From: Tulasnella sp. 424
Taxonomy: Eukaryota; Basidiomycota; Agaricomycetes; Cantharellales; Tulasnellaceae
DNA length: 64,000 bases
Direction of reading: 5' to 3'
Assembly (NCBI GenBank): GCA_019633425.1
Contig: WSUB01000037.1
Location: 225,232-289,231, forward strand
The notes below the pieces were generated by a model that saw only the letters and a list, made by a program, of their open reading frames with translations, ran no database searches and had not been told where the DNA came from. The translations under genes were made by a program, and so were the position numbers. This document shows, piece after piece, positions 12,281-24,676 of this stretch; positions within the stretch are counted from its first letter, which is position 1; each line of letters opens with the position of its first letter.

Positions 12281-15200
12281 CTAACTCCTCTCTCTTGCGG
12301 CTCTTAGATCCTTCTCAGTGATCCCAGAGCGCTCGCACATGGAGCGGAATATCCCATCCGCCTTGTTGTACAAATTGAGCGGGGTGTCGAATTCAGCTAC
12401 TCGTCCAGCATCCATCACGCATACGCGATCGTATCCAAGAATGGTCCTCAAGCGATCTGAATGCAGAATTCTCAGTATAAAGTCGAGAGAGACCGAATTC
12501 GCGTACTTACGGGCTATGCATAGCAGAGTGCGGTCACTAAACTCTCGAGAAATCGTCTCTTGAATCAGTTGATCAGTTGCATAATCAACGGACGCGGTCG
12601 CTTCGAAAAAGCAGGGTCAGCACAGAGTACTCAAAAACACTCGGGCACGGCGTTACCTTCATCCAGGAGCTAAACGATATCAATTGGCAACGAGTTAGCA
12701 TCAGATCCGTTAGGTAATTACTGCAATCCATACCGTAATGGTCGACGGCTAATAAAGCATGCCAAAGAATGTCAGTGATCGATTAGAGAAACAAGTTGAG
12801 GAATGATCGTACCGTAACTATGGCCCGTGCCAAGCTAACGAGAGAACGCTGAGGGAGAGTGCACAGTCAGAAAACACAGCGATCGCACACAAAGAACTAG
12901 GTAGAAACCCCACCTCCCCAACACTCAAATTTGCCCCTTCTTCTTCAATTACGGTGTCGAGACTAAATCGGCCTGCTGAAGCATCTTCCGCGGATAGAGG
13001 CTCAGCACCATCTACCGATCCTCTTTTGGAAGTCGGACTCCCGACCAGATGTGCTCTCTTGAGAGCGTCCCAGAGCATCTAGTTCGACGCAAGGTGAGCT
13101 GATTAAAAATTCTAATATCATAAGAGATATAACGCACAGCATCGTCGTATCTCCCGAAGGGATCGAGATTGGTTCGGAGAGTTCCTATAGAAGCACGTCA
13201 GCCATGCCAGAAACATATATAAAGACCAAGCTTACCACTGAAAAGAAGAGGATCCTGGGGGATAACTACAGAAAGATTTATTAGAAGAAAAGATTCAATT
13301 CGATACGATGCACCCACTAGCGAGGTTCTGTCGGAGGTCATCGAGACTGAAGCCAAAGTTAGCAGGTCGACGCAGTGAGAGCAACAACCTAGCTTACCCC
13401 AACGTAGAGATGTCCACTCCATCAAGCTCGATGGTCCCCGACTTGAGCTCCGTCATACGATATAATGCGATCATGATACTGATGCGAGTTGGTAAGAAAC
13501 GCTGCACTCGCTCACTAGGCGTGAAGACTTGTACCTTGACTTTCCAGCTCCAGAACGGCCCACTATTCCAATGGACTCCCCTGCTTCGATCGAGAAAGAT
13601 AAATCTTTGAGGACGGTGGGAAGTCCTGGGCGATAGCTCATCTGGACGTTCTTGAACTCAAGGCGACCTGCTGCCGGCCAGTTTGCTGGTTTGCTGTCAG
13701 GAAGCTGGTGAGGGGGTTCCGTTTCAATTTCGTTGCTATAGTGTAGAATCCTTTCGATGGCATTGCTGTCGTTCTCGACCTAGAAAAGACCCATCTGTAA
13801 GTCCTTAGCAACGGATCGAGGGAACGTTCGCATACTTCTGCCAGCTCTGCGAGACGAATGTAGTCAAATTAGGCGATCGTTCACCCTGAAACCAGAATTA
13901 ATCCACTCACGTCTCACGAACCAGCCGAACGATTGCTGGACCACAAGCCTAGGTATTGTAGTCTATGATGAGACCGCAAGGCCCAATGTTGTAGGGTTGA
14001 ACACTCACATGTAGGAGAGAACCAATCCCGTTTGCGACGGAGAGATGCTGGTCGAGACCACAGCAAGCAGAGCGACTGTAAAACGCAGAAATAAATAAGT
14101 AAAATGTAGTGCCGTCCCCGCGCTTGGTCATGTCCGCCGGTACTCACCGAAGAATGTCAGGGCGCTTCCAAGAGCATCCAGCCGGATTCCAAGCCACCGT
14201 TGGTTGGTAATAGTCAAAAAGTACGCGCTGCCAAAGATAAGCTTGTTCAAGATCAGACAAGAGGATAGATGGGATTGGCATACCGATTTTCAGTATCCAT
14301 CCTAAGTCGATTCTCTTTCAGGAACCGTTCACTCTCGCCATATGCTCTCTGAAACACGTTGTCAGAAAATCGGACGAGGCGCGACAACGATGTCTTACAA
14401 TGGTAGATAACCCGCTGAGCGACTCGGCATAGTGAGCGTAAAGAGACGAGCGCAACATAGCATCTGTTTTCGGTCAGATGGTGCAGGCGTGTACAAAAAG
14501 CGATTCAGCGTACCTAAACGTTTAAGCTCGCGGGCACTCGCTCTGTAGAACACTGAGCCCCAATAGTAAAACACCATGATAACCGCTACAGGCAGAAGGA
14601 ACCAAGGGAGGATGACAGACACCAAAACAATAGTTGAGACGATCTGGAAAGGAAGAGGAGATTACAGTCAGACACTAGAGCCGGAGTTTGCATGTTGAGT
14701 TCAACTACCTGACCCAATGTGCCGGCAAGCATGCGAAAAGCGTCGGCAATCAAGTTGTCAAGGGTGTCGATGTCCTTGGTGAAGCGATTCATGATGCGTC
14801 CTAGTGGCGTTGTGCTGTTGATGCGGGTGAGTTTCGGCTCGAGCAGGTCTTTGAGAAAGACGTACTCAAAAAAGGCCATCGGGGCATGCATTACCCGTGT
14901 AATCGCAGACTAGTATACACGTTAGCTAGAGCGGGAGAACCTTGCGTGATGTTACGTACGCGGTGTAAATTCTTCGCGCTATAGTAGTTGATGATGGTGA
15001 AACACAAGCCCATCATAAACATACCGAATGCCTGCCATAATGCGTATTAGTGTAAAATCCAAGGGTCATAACACGAGCAATTCACCTGGGCAACACCAAG
15101 AGCACCATAAACGCCCATCTATTGTCGAGGGAAATGCGTTCGGCTTCGCGTTGAAAAGTGGTAGCACCGAATGACTTACGTAAAACCCGCTGCTATATGG

Positions 15201-18200
15201 CCAACGCCTTTCCTGCCAGAAGACAAGCCTAGTAGGGTGAATTCAGCATCATCAGCGGCATTAGTTGCCGGTCAACCGTACCAGTAGGAGTTCATCACGT
15301 TTGAGGCTTGACTAAATAATAGAGAGGCGAGGAGGAGGGGAACTGGAAAACAGAACGTCAGCTACACTTGGAGTATAAGATACCCCGATGAAAAAGCACC
15401 TAGGATCTTTCCGTGACCAGAGTTGAAGTAAGCAGCATAGACTACATAAAACATCGTAAGCGAAGATGATGCTGTGATGCCTTGATATCAGACATACCGC
15501 TGGCTTGCACCGCGCCAGTCAATCGTTCCTCTTGCTGCATGAGGGCAGGGCCCGCCACAGAGATATTTGGGCCTCGCTTTTCGATTTTCTCTCCCGCAGC
15601 TTCTTCGATCGCCTCTTCCTCTTCCTCTTTTTTTTCTTCGGCTTCGTCCGCAAGATTGAACTCACGCATGAACCGGGCGAACGCGCCGTTGCGGGCTATC
15701 AACTCCTCGTATGTCCCTTGTTCTGCAATGGTACCGGTGGTCCCGTCCAGTGTGATGATGTAGTCGACAGAGGACAAAAAGTGGAGTGCATGCGTAACTA
15801 AAACACGAGTTGTCCCGGCTAGAGCGTTCTGAATGACTTGTTGGAATACAGCCTTTCCGACATGCGCATCCAGAGCGGATAACGGGTCATCAAAGATGGT
15901 AATTGGAGCTGCGCAATAGAGGGCTCTAGCGATGTTGATTCTACCACGAGCTGTCAGCGCAATTGAACGTCTTTATAAGCAGTTGATGGCCTACCGTTGT
16001 TTCTGCCCTCCAGAAAGACTGATGCCACGCTCACCAACCTCTGTCATATCACCGGCGGGCAATATGGCAAGGTCAGGCTCCAACTCGGAAGCCTTAACGG
16101 CGCTCCAGTATCGCTTTTCGTCGAAGGGTAAACCAAACAGAATGTTGTCACGAATTGAATTTGACTATTGGAAACCAGTCAGTAGGTCGCTGGTGGTCAC
16201 GATTGGATTGCCGACCTGGATCCACGCCATTTGGGGGCAATATGCAACCTTTCCGCCAAAAGTGACCTTCCCAGCTGTCGATCGCATTTCTGCCGCCCGT
16301 TCGACTCAGTATCAGGCATATATCAGCAAATAGCCAAATGACTTACCTCCGATCAACCCTTGCAGCAGGCTGGACTTTCCGCTTCCAACAGGACCAACGA
16401 TGGCGACGAGTTTGCCGTATGGAATGTCCAAAGTGATGTCGTTCAGTTTGAATATCTTTTCTTCCTTTGGAGATGCACTTCCGCTGGCGGTCGGAGCAGG
16501 GGAAGCCTTCGCTTTCTCCTTGCCAGCTGCACCATGTTTCCCTTTCTTTTTATCACCAGTGGTGTCTAGCAGAGGGGCATCCCAAGTAAAGCTAGCGTGC
16601 TCCGCCCGGATAGCTACAGGTAGATTTGGATCAATCAGCTTGGGTGCGCCTTGCAATTCGGCTTCGTAGAACGACTGAAGACGATTGATGGCGTTGACGG
16701 CGTCAGTGGCAGAGCTTAAGGTGACCGCTATAAAGTTCCGTTGAATTCGTCAACCACGGACGCAGTAGCGCGTTGTGACCGTGTCACTTACGGAGCATCA
16801 TGAGCGGCATGCGAAGTAGTTGGAAGAAAGTCAGGCTTGTAAATATGATAGCTGGATCGAGGGAATGCCCTGAAAGCGCATAAGCAACGAAAGAGATAAT
16901 GGCCGCAAAGACGGGTAGCGAAAATGCAACTGCGTTGATGGCAGAGCGGATGAGGAGGAGACTTCGGACGTATCTATATAAAACGCGGAGAGTTGGATCA
17001 TATTGTTCGAAACATCAGGTTTTCAGACTGCTTACCTGACCTCCCGCACCCGGAACTCAGCAATTCGTTTGAGAAATGGAACCTCCCATGCAAAATACTA
17101 CGGATAAAGCGACCATATAGTGAGGAAAAAGAACGTCGGAGCAATATGATTGACGAAAGTCACCTTGATAACACGCATTCCGCCGAGCAATTCTTGTAAA
17201 AGTTTGGTTCGCTTGTCCGTCCAAACCATTGCTCTTTTGCGGAACTCGAACAGGCGCTTCATCGCCATAAACTGTATGGGGGTTACCACGAAGAAGAGGC
17301 CGAAGCCTGGAAGTGCAGACCAGCCCAGATTGGCCAAAAGCAGGGCCAAGCAGATGACGATCTGGAGGGGAGCCGTTGCGCCCATGCTTCAATTGCGAGC
17401 TAATAAGCCGAAGGTCTTTCAAAGCAAACACGAGCCCACTCACGCGAATGATAATGCAAAGTCGATGCGACTAACGTCGGTGGAGATATGGGCGATCAAT
17501 TTCCCGTTGCTAATCCCCGACCGTGCTCGATTAGAAAGCCTGATGGAACGGTCGAAGATTGACGTGATTAACCCTCCCCGAATGAAAACGCCCTGAATTG
17601 CAGCAGTCAGCTAGGACGAAAGACAAGTGTGCGTAGATAGTGCATACCGATGAGCCCATTCGGTACATGCTGTGGTTCGTGGCAATTGTTGTGAACAACA
17701 GGAGAGCCATTAGACCGATGGACATTCCAACTCCTTCGCCAATATTTGGCTTGTGAGTGCCTGGATAGTCTCGGTGATAGTAGTACGCATTAGAGGAGAA
17801 TTTGATGATTTGCTGAGGTGGAGGAAAGATTGAGCCGCCGCATCACCACCCGAGCAAAAGGGAAGCATACATACTTTGACGACCAACGGGCTACAAATCT
17901 GAGCTGTATCACCGAAAGCCTTGATGAGTATTCCGAACCAGAACCAAGTTTTGATAGCATCGCTAGAATGAGGCAAATCAGGAAGGAGTCGAGGAAAGCG
18001 CAGAAGCATGACGTACTTGAGAGCCCAAAGAAGCCTGCCTTTCTTTCTAGATTTTTCCTTCCAGTCCTTTTCACGCCTTTCCTTGTCTCCACGGACGGAC
18101 CACCAAAATCTCTTGATGATTCCTGGTCTGATCTCGCCCGAGTCCAATCTCGCGTTGTACTCAGCCGCCTCTCTTAGCCTCCTCTCAAAAGATTCGTCGA

Positions 18201-18730
18201 TGAGGCGGGCATAACGACCAGACGACCTAGTGTCATCCATCTTCCAGAGGTCTGACGATTCGAGAGGGCGAGCGTATCCAGTTTGGAGTAAGGGGCCCAT
18301 CCATTCAAACGTTAGACGACTGAGCCAGTTTGCGTTGACCAATGGAATTATTGGAGCATTCTCGAGGGAGTCTGGAGGTGGACGTGCCGTTACGGAAACG
18401 AAAGGAACGCGTTCATACCTGGTTAAAATGGAAGGTGTCAAGAGCGCAGCCTATATATGTGCGGGTTGGGGAAGCAGAGACTGACCATGAGCGCTGATGT
18501 ACGGTTTGAGGCTTCTGATGTTGGTCGCTGTTGTTTACAGTCTTTGGCTTTTCGACTGTGGGCGAGGAAGAGTGGGCGAGGCTGTGGGCTGGGCTGGGTG
18601 TCGGTGCACCACCACCGCCCAGTTGTTCTTGCCAAGCGTTTCCAGAAGCAGCCTTTTCTTGGTTCTTCAGGACTGCGCTATCGCCGTCGGCGTCTTTCCT
18701 GTCGTTGCTGCTTCTTGAATGGGAGGCCAT
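12281..18730 (-). CDS. ABCC-family (MRP/Yor1-type) full ABC transporter, spliced
   Basis: Exporter of conjugates or xenobiotics, expected in plasma or vacuolar membrane. It starts [16 protein letters not shown] with about 90 disordered residues, then [17 protein letters not shown] and the ABCC hallmark [23 protein letters not shown]1 lies at about 18.0-16.8 kb. NBD1 has Walker [18 protein letters not shown] and signature [11 protein letters not shown]2 spans about 15.4-14.1 kb and includes the family text [22 protein letters not shown]2 has Walker [12 protein letters not shown], the D-loop region [20 protein letters not shown] and a switch His whose codon is split by the last intron. The C-terminus is RAAREREERS-like, ending at 12281. 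More than twenty short introns interrupt it. There is no N-terminal TMD0, so it is a short ABCC like Yor1. The acidic linker after NBD1 ([13 protein letters not shown]) resembles the phospho-regulated linker of this family. Confidence 0.9.
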
Positions 18731-19256
18731 TCTCTTGCTCGATGGGCGGCAAGCGATGGCAGTCTGCAGCTGAAGCAAGGAGGGGAGGGGGGAGAGGAGT
18801 AGGGAGTGGTTGATGTGTTCTCGCCTATAAAGAACTTTTGGGGAACTTTTGGCTGACAGAGACGACAAGTCACGCCGTACTCGGCATCGGGCCCCGGGAG
18901 GAACGCGTTCAGGCACCGATAGCGGCTTCCAATCCCGTTCCCAACATTTCAATCTTTTGTAAACCAAACAAACAAATAATATGTAACAAATAAAAAAAGC
19001 TAAGTAGTAAATCATGTACATCCTTAAAAGTATAGCTATCCTCTGCTGTCCTACATATGCCAGGATAAACGAAGGGGAGGGGGGAAAAGTTCGAAATATT
19101 ACTAAGTAAACGAAAAAAAAATGGAAAAGGGGACACGTATGTACACACGCACGCGACACACGCAGCAGACGCAGCAGACGAAGAGGAATCAAAGCGAAGT
19201 GACTGATGGTTAATCATGCAATCGCACGCATCTAGCCCGCATGTTACCTCTGACAA
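18731..19256. other. Intergenic, upstream of the ABC transporter
   Basis: No supported gene. It contains the 5' flank of the minus-strand transporter and, at its right end, the 3' flank of the minus-strand membrane protein. It has A-rich runs near 18960-19010 and 19105-19125 and a CGCAG/CACGC-rich patch near 19145-19180. A long open frame on the minus strand reaches from 19192 into the transporter's first exon, but it has no ATG-led, family-like content. Confidence 0.5.
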
Positions 19257-22200
19257 CTATGATCCGAGATACCCAATCTGCTCAAACACCCCCACCACTG
19301 TCGCAACGTCCGAGGCTCCCGTCACTTTCCCCATCACATTGGCATTCGTAATCATCGTCGAGGCCCCCTGCCACACCGCTTCAAAGGTCGAGTCTTCCGT
19401 CACCGTCTCTTTTACCACCTTGGCGCTTGTCGACGAATCAGCCCAGACCACCGACGTCGTGCTCGTCGCAGTGTTGGCCGCCCATTCTCGAAACACGCCT
19501 CCCGTCTGAGACCCAAAGAATAACGATCCTGAGGTGGCCGCAAAACTCGATACCGAATGGTCAACATCCGTAGGCCCGATGGTCCCAAACACGGCAACTT
19601 CAATCCCAGGAACCGAGGCCAAAGCCGTCGCGTTTAGCGCAGAGCTCGTGGGGGGCCCGGATGTGGGAGACGAATTGGCAACAAACGTTGCGATGGCACT
19701 CGCTTGCGCAAGAGGCAGGGACTTCAACCATGCCAGAAGAACATGGTTCAGATACTTTAGCGTCCCATAGTTTCTCTGTCGCACCGCACTCGCCGGCGCA
19801 TCTGCGGAATCCACCGACGGGAAGAGACTCAACACTGTCCCAGGCCGAATCAAGGCCCTAGAGGTCGCATCGGCCGACAAGACGGCAGCTTGCAGGGGTG
19901 CTTGGTCCGTCTTGTCCAGAAAGGGTAACCGCAGTCGCAGGACGTCCAGGACACCATAAACTGGGCGAGACGCGAAGCAGGAGAAGTCGAAGGACGAGGG
20001 AACCGTGGCCACTTCTGGCAGTTTGAACGCGTTCTGTTCAATCGAATTCAACACCTGGAGCTGCGAAGCGCTCATCATCGGATTGCATCCCAATGGCGGT
20101 GGGAACGAGACTGTCTTGGGGTCATGAAGTTGCATGATTGACGGCAACGACTTGTTGTTGTCACCCAGAGTCATGTCGAACGGGAGGAGGACCGGAGACG
20201 ACTGGACCGCCGCCACAAACTTGGACAAAAGGTTTATGTCCAGGTTTAAATCCTTAACCCAGTAGTTCTGCAAAGGGGTGCTGCTCTGCGTAGAAAGCGC
20301 TGAGAAAGCACGATAAATCAGAAATTAGAACACAAACTACTTCTTTGATTACTCACCGTTGGAAGAGGTATAGAATCGATCCAGCACGCCTTCCATCGAC
20401 TCGGAGACTTGCCCCGTTTCGGCGTCCGAGGGGGCTACCGCTGCACGCCATGTCAATGAGGGTGCAGTGACGGCCATTTGAGCAAAGTCGAACAAGAATC
20501 CGGAAGACAATTTCTGAAACGGCCCCACCGAGCCCTGATCCGTCGCTAGAGTGGTCTGGTTGGATGAACTGTCAGACTGGTCCGTTTTGCTGTAGTCCAA
20601 GGCAGTCACGAATTCCCGAAGCTCTGCTGACGCGGTCCCGTCTTCGGACTGAAGAGCAGACCACAGGACGGCAGAACGGGCCCACTGCAGGTGCGTGTCG
20701 TCGGCATGGGATGGATTGATATCAAGGAGGACTGCCTGCTGAGCGCAATTCCCCCCAACCGGAGACCCTTGCATATCCCACAAGGTTAACGCGACAGACT
20801 GCGTTGTATAGTTGGTCTTCATCGCATTATTGGTGCTTGGAAGAGCGTCCGAAATGCTCTTGGCCAGCGGGTTACACAGTGCTCCAGGCGTCGTACAAAT
20901 GCAAGTTGCATCTGGCGAGTTACAGAAAAGTTAGATGTGATTACCAGAATGAATGAACAAAAGAAACCAACCTAGATTGCACTGCGAACCCGTGAAGTTG
21001 CCCGAGCAATGAGAACCTGATGAGCTGCCCGAGGACGCCCCTGACGAATTCTTCTTCCAAGTCAAGCCGACGGCTGTCGCGATAACCGCAAAGACCAGAG
21101 CTATGTTTACTAGCACTGCCAATATCGTATGTTTCTTCCACCTCCATGGAGGCGGTATGGACCGCAAAGATCGCGAGGGAGGCGGCCGGTCAACGATCGT
21201 GATTCGTCTTGGCTTCTCGCTGCCTGGATCTGAGGGTGGTTGGACATGGGGTGCTCCACTCCCTACGCTAGGATCGCCACTGTGTCTACCCTGAGCAGCA
21301 ATCTCCTCCAGATACCTCCGTTGAAGTTCTTCGTCCAAAACGTTGAAATGCCCTGACCGGTCTGTCGTTGTCCCTCTGGTAAAGAAGCTCCGGATGCTCT
21401 GGCTGGTTCGATTCCGTACGGCAGTCTCGTCGACGTAACCACTCCCGCTACTATACTCCCAAGGAGCTCCTTCCGTCGTACCATTTGGGGGTGTGTCTGA
21501 AGGAACGACAGATGCTGAGTTTGCTCCAGAGAAAGAGGATGGAGGCTCAGGGGTAGTATCGCCCCAGCCAGGTGTGTGGGGTTGCTGTAGAGAGCCTACT
21601 CCATGATAGATGGAAGTCGAATTTCGCGCAGGAAGTCGACCAGTTTCCAAGAGTTGCGACAAGAAACCAGCACGGTTAAGGAGAGCGGGGAGGGCCATCT
21701 CCGCTTCAGACTGCTTGATCTCCTTGGGATCGTCTGGTCGTTTCGGCAGGGGCGGAAGGTCCTTCTTGGTCCCTCGCCGAGCATAGCGGCCACCGTGCTT
21801 GGATGATATGCTTGTTGAGCGCGAAAACTTGGAAAATATGGACGACATGGATATGCGGTGTTTGAATCTATCGCGACTAAAGTACGAGGTCGATGGTACG
21901 TGGTCGTCGTGCGAGGTGACATCTTCTGGAACGTTGGGAGGTGCTTCTGTTCGAGGTGAAGGGGTGGTCGAAAGGCGGAATCGGGAAGGACCAGCAAGGG
22001 GGGCCAGAGTGTCGGTTCCTTCGGGAATGTCTGGAGTGCTTGGAAATCGAGACACTCGTGGCGAGAGCTGTGCGCGTTCGGGTGGATGTGGGGAAGCGAG
22101 GTCGATGAGGTTGGTTGAACTGCGATTGACTGGAATGATTATGGGGGGTGGAGGAGAGGCGACAGCCATGGCCTTTGGTAAATACTCGGCGCGTGCATAA

Positions 22201-23000
22201 CCAACAACGGTGGTGAATCCGGGAGTGGGAGGAAGAGGAGGCAGACCGCCATGAGGAGGTGAAGACACGCGAACGATTGTAGTGCCATGGGAGGCTGAAG
22301 TGTACGCGACGGAGGGATCGCCGGAGCTTGACGACTCGGATTCGATGGTTTGTGGGGGTGGAAGATGCTGAGCGTTTGATGGAAAATACGCTTGAATGAG
22401 TGGAGAAGGTAAAGGTGGCAAGGGGGGTGTAGGTTCGAGGGGTGGAGGTGATAGAGGGCCAGGGACAGAGGTTCTGTGCGTATAGGCGGAGAGAGTGGGT
22501 GATGTTGGGACGTATCGGAGGCGGGAATCGGGAGATGGCCTTCCTGAAGCTGGAACGATTGTGGGTGTTGGAGGGAAGTCTGTCCTTTGGGGGGAGGGTT
22601 GCCGTTCCGACCTTGGAAAAGCGCCAGTGCCGTTGAGCAGGCTGGCGATGAAGTAATCCTGCAGAATCTCCTCCTGATTTGTGCTGAAGGACGGGTGTGA
22701 AGTATGAGAACTTGTGCCCGTTGCGGACTTTGCAGAGCCTGGAGGTCGACGTCCGTATGGAGGAGAGACTGGAGGATGGGAGGGCGGGGGAGTTGTTGGA
22801 GAAGGAATGGTTGTTGGCGGAGGTGGGAAATGGGAAAGAGCAAGCATGGTGTGGATATCCTGCGTAGCTGTTTCGCTGGTGTATTGGGTCCATTGAGTGT
22901 AGCCGGTGCGACTTGATTCCGCTACTGAGCCTGTTCTGGCGAGACCGGGACGATTGACGCGGCGTTCGTGGAGGTCTGGCAACGGGGGAAGGCGATCCAT
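19257..23000 (-). CDS. Large single-pass membrane protein with proline-rich tail, unknown function
   Basis: Not assigned to a known family. It starts MDRLPPLPDLHERRVNRPGL. The first about 610 residues are disordered and very rich in Pro, Ser and Thr, with many PPxP runs of the SH3-binding kind. A basic WRWKKH stretch precedes one hydrophobic helix, TILAVLVNIALVFAVIATAV, so the tail should be cytosolic and the rest outside (N-in). Next come a Ser/Gly linker, a small Cys-rich EGF-like patch (HCSGNFTGSQC, then CICTTPGALC) and about 450 residues with N-glycosylation sequons and no further membrane segment. Two introns split the gene near 20280-20355 and 20910-20975; both keep frame. The architecture is that of a surface sensor or adhesion protein, which is inference only. 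It ends VVGVFEQIGYLGS. Confidence 0.8.
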
Positions 23001-24676
23001 GGCTTGCAAACGACAAAGACAGAGACAGATAGGATGGTAGACTTGAGAAGATGAGTTCCTCACTTGATTACAAGGCAAAGAAGGAAGGGGAGGGAGAGAT
23101 GTGTGAATGTACTATGTATGTATGAAATGAGTGTCGTGGGTGGGAAGGAGGGAATGGAAGGCAGTGAGTGAATGAGTGACTGGCAACGAAAGGATGTCAA
23201 CGTCGTCCAAGACGCGGAGGGAGACGAGAAGAGCGACGGCGAGGACGATGACGGGGGGGAGGGAGAGGAGTGAGGGAAGTGGGAAGGGGATTGGGGATGG
23301 GATTTCGAATCTGGACCGGGAAAAAAACACACAGAACAAAGCGGCTTGCACTCCCATCGCTTTCCGGCTATTCAACTGTCTCACGTAATCACATTCCGTA
23401 CCTTTGTGGCTGTTCCTCGCCAGACCCCACGCGACATTTTTACCCACATGCAGATCATTTTACATAAACCCCCAATATTTATCATTTCCCCGTTTCGAAA
23501 TTCTAATTTTATCTTGCACCTTCGTCTTCCAGCACACCAAGCGAACCCAACCGCGCAATGCTATCTACCTGCACACATCAGAAGAGGGGGGAAAAAAACA
23601 AAATAAATAGTTGGAAGAAAGTCGAAGCCTGGCCACGAGATCAACGGAAGCGAGGTAACGCAAGGGACGGAGATTTCTCCGAAGGGTCTCAGAGACGACT
23701 GCTTCGTGCCTTCCATGTTTTGATCATCAGCCACCCTTCCAACAAGAACTCTGATGATACACGCCAGACACCTCCAGCGCCCGCAGCCTTTCTATCCGCT
23801 CACCGGCCCCCGCCAACCTCTCCTCATCCCATCCCCAGACTCCTTTGAATGCTCCAGTATCGCCGTCCAACGTCATCCGTCGGCACGCAACTTTCAACGG
23901 CCCCATCCACAGCCAATCTCACAACCCTTCGACTTGGCTCATCCACAAATCCCATCGCAGTTACCATTACGTCCACCGCGAGTTTGCGAACCTTATCGTG
24001 GCCAATAAACCGACACCATGGCCCGACGATCCAGCCTTTCGCCGGGTGGCTGACACCAAAGTATGGAACTAGAAGACTTGCCACGCTCTGTCGATCCCCT
24101 TCCAATTCAGTACTTTTACCCATCCCGTCCAACTGAAACTTACCCCTTCTACCATCCTTCGCTGCAGTGCGAGATGCAACACCCTGAGGATTGTCTACTT
24201 TGAATGCATGAGCTCTTCAATCACAGCCAAGCTACACAAACATTTACCTCGGTGCATTTTGGGTCATGAACCCCAAGTTCCCAGAGCACTCGTGGTAACG
24301 ACTCTATCCACCTTGTCCCAAAGGCCGAGTCTACCTCGAAACTTCCGCGGTAGTATCGCTCACTCCGCAGCTACATGTAACGCCTGCGTAAGGTCTCCTT
24401 CTAAACCCCACGAACTTGCTACATGTTACCCTTACCAATACAAGTCTCGCCACAAATTCAATGGCAAGCTTCTTCACCGGTGATGTTGCAGACACCCTTT
24501 CGCAATGGTCCACCACGGTCGTCCACACAAGCTCAGCCTTGCTCTTGTCACTTGGCGAATTCAACAACGACCAGATGGTAGGAAGGAGAGCGTTGTAACT
24601 TGCCGCTGATAGCCGTAACCCAAGTGAATAACTCCCTATCGTCGCCTATGACCAGAGTTGAGTTGTATGCGACGGT
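23001..24676. other. Long stretch without a convincing gene
   Basis: About 1.7 kb between the start of the membrane-protein gene and the end of the IPI1 gene, both on the minus strand. Short open frames occur on both strands, but none combines an ATG, plausible splice sites and domain-like content. Both strands at 23120-23300 are strongly purine/pyrimidine biased (GGGAGGGAGAGG-like), and 23500-24100 is C-rich, as expected of a long promoter or 5' leader of the membrane-protein gene. No tRNA-like fold was found by eye. Confidence 0.5.

Noticed and set aside
21877..23016. 379-codon minus-strand open frame, very rich in Ser, Arg and His
   Set aside because: It overlaps the proline-rich exon of the membrane-protein gene in another frame. 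Its odd composition is the shifted reading of CCX/TCX codons, and it has no start context or domain.
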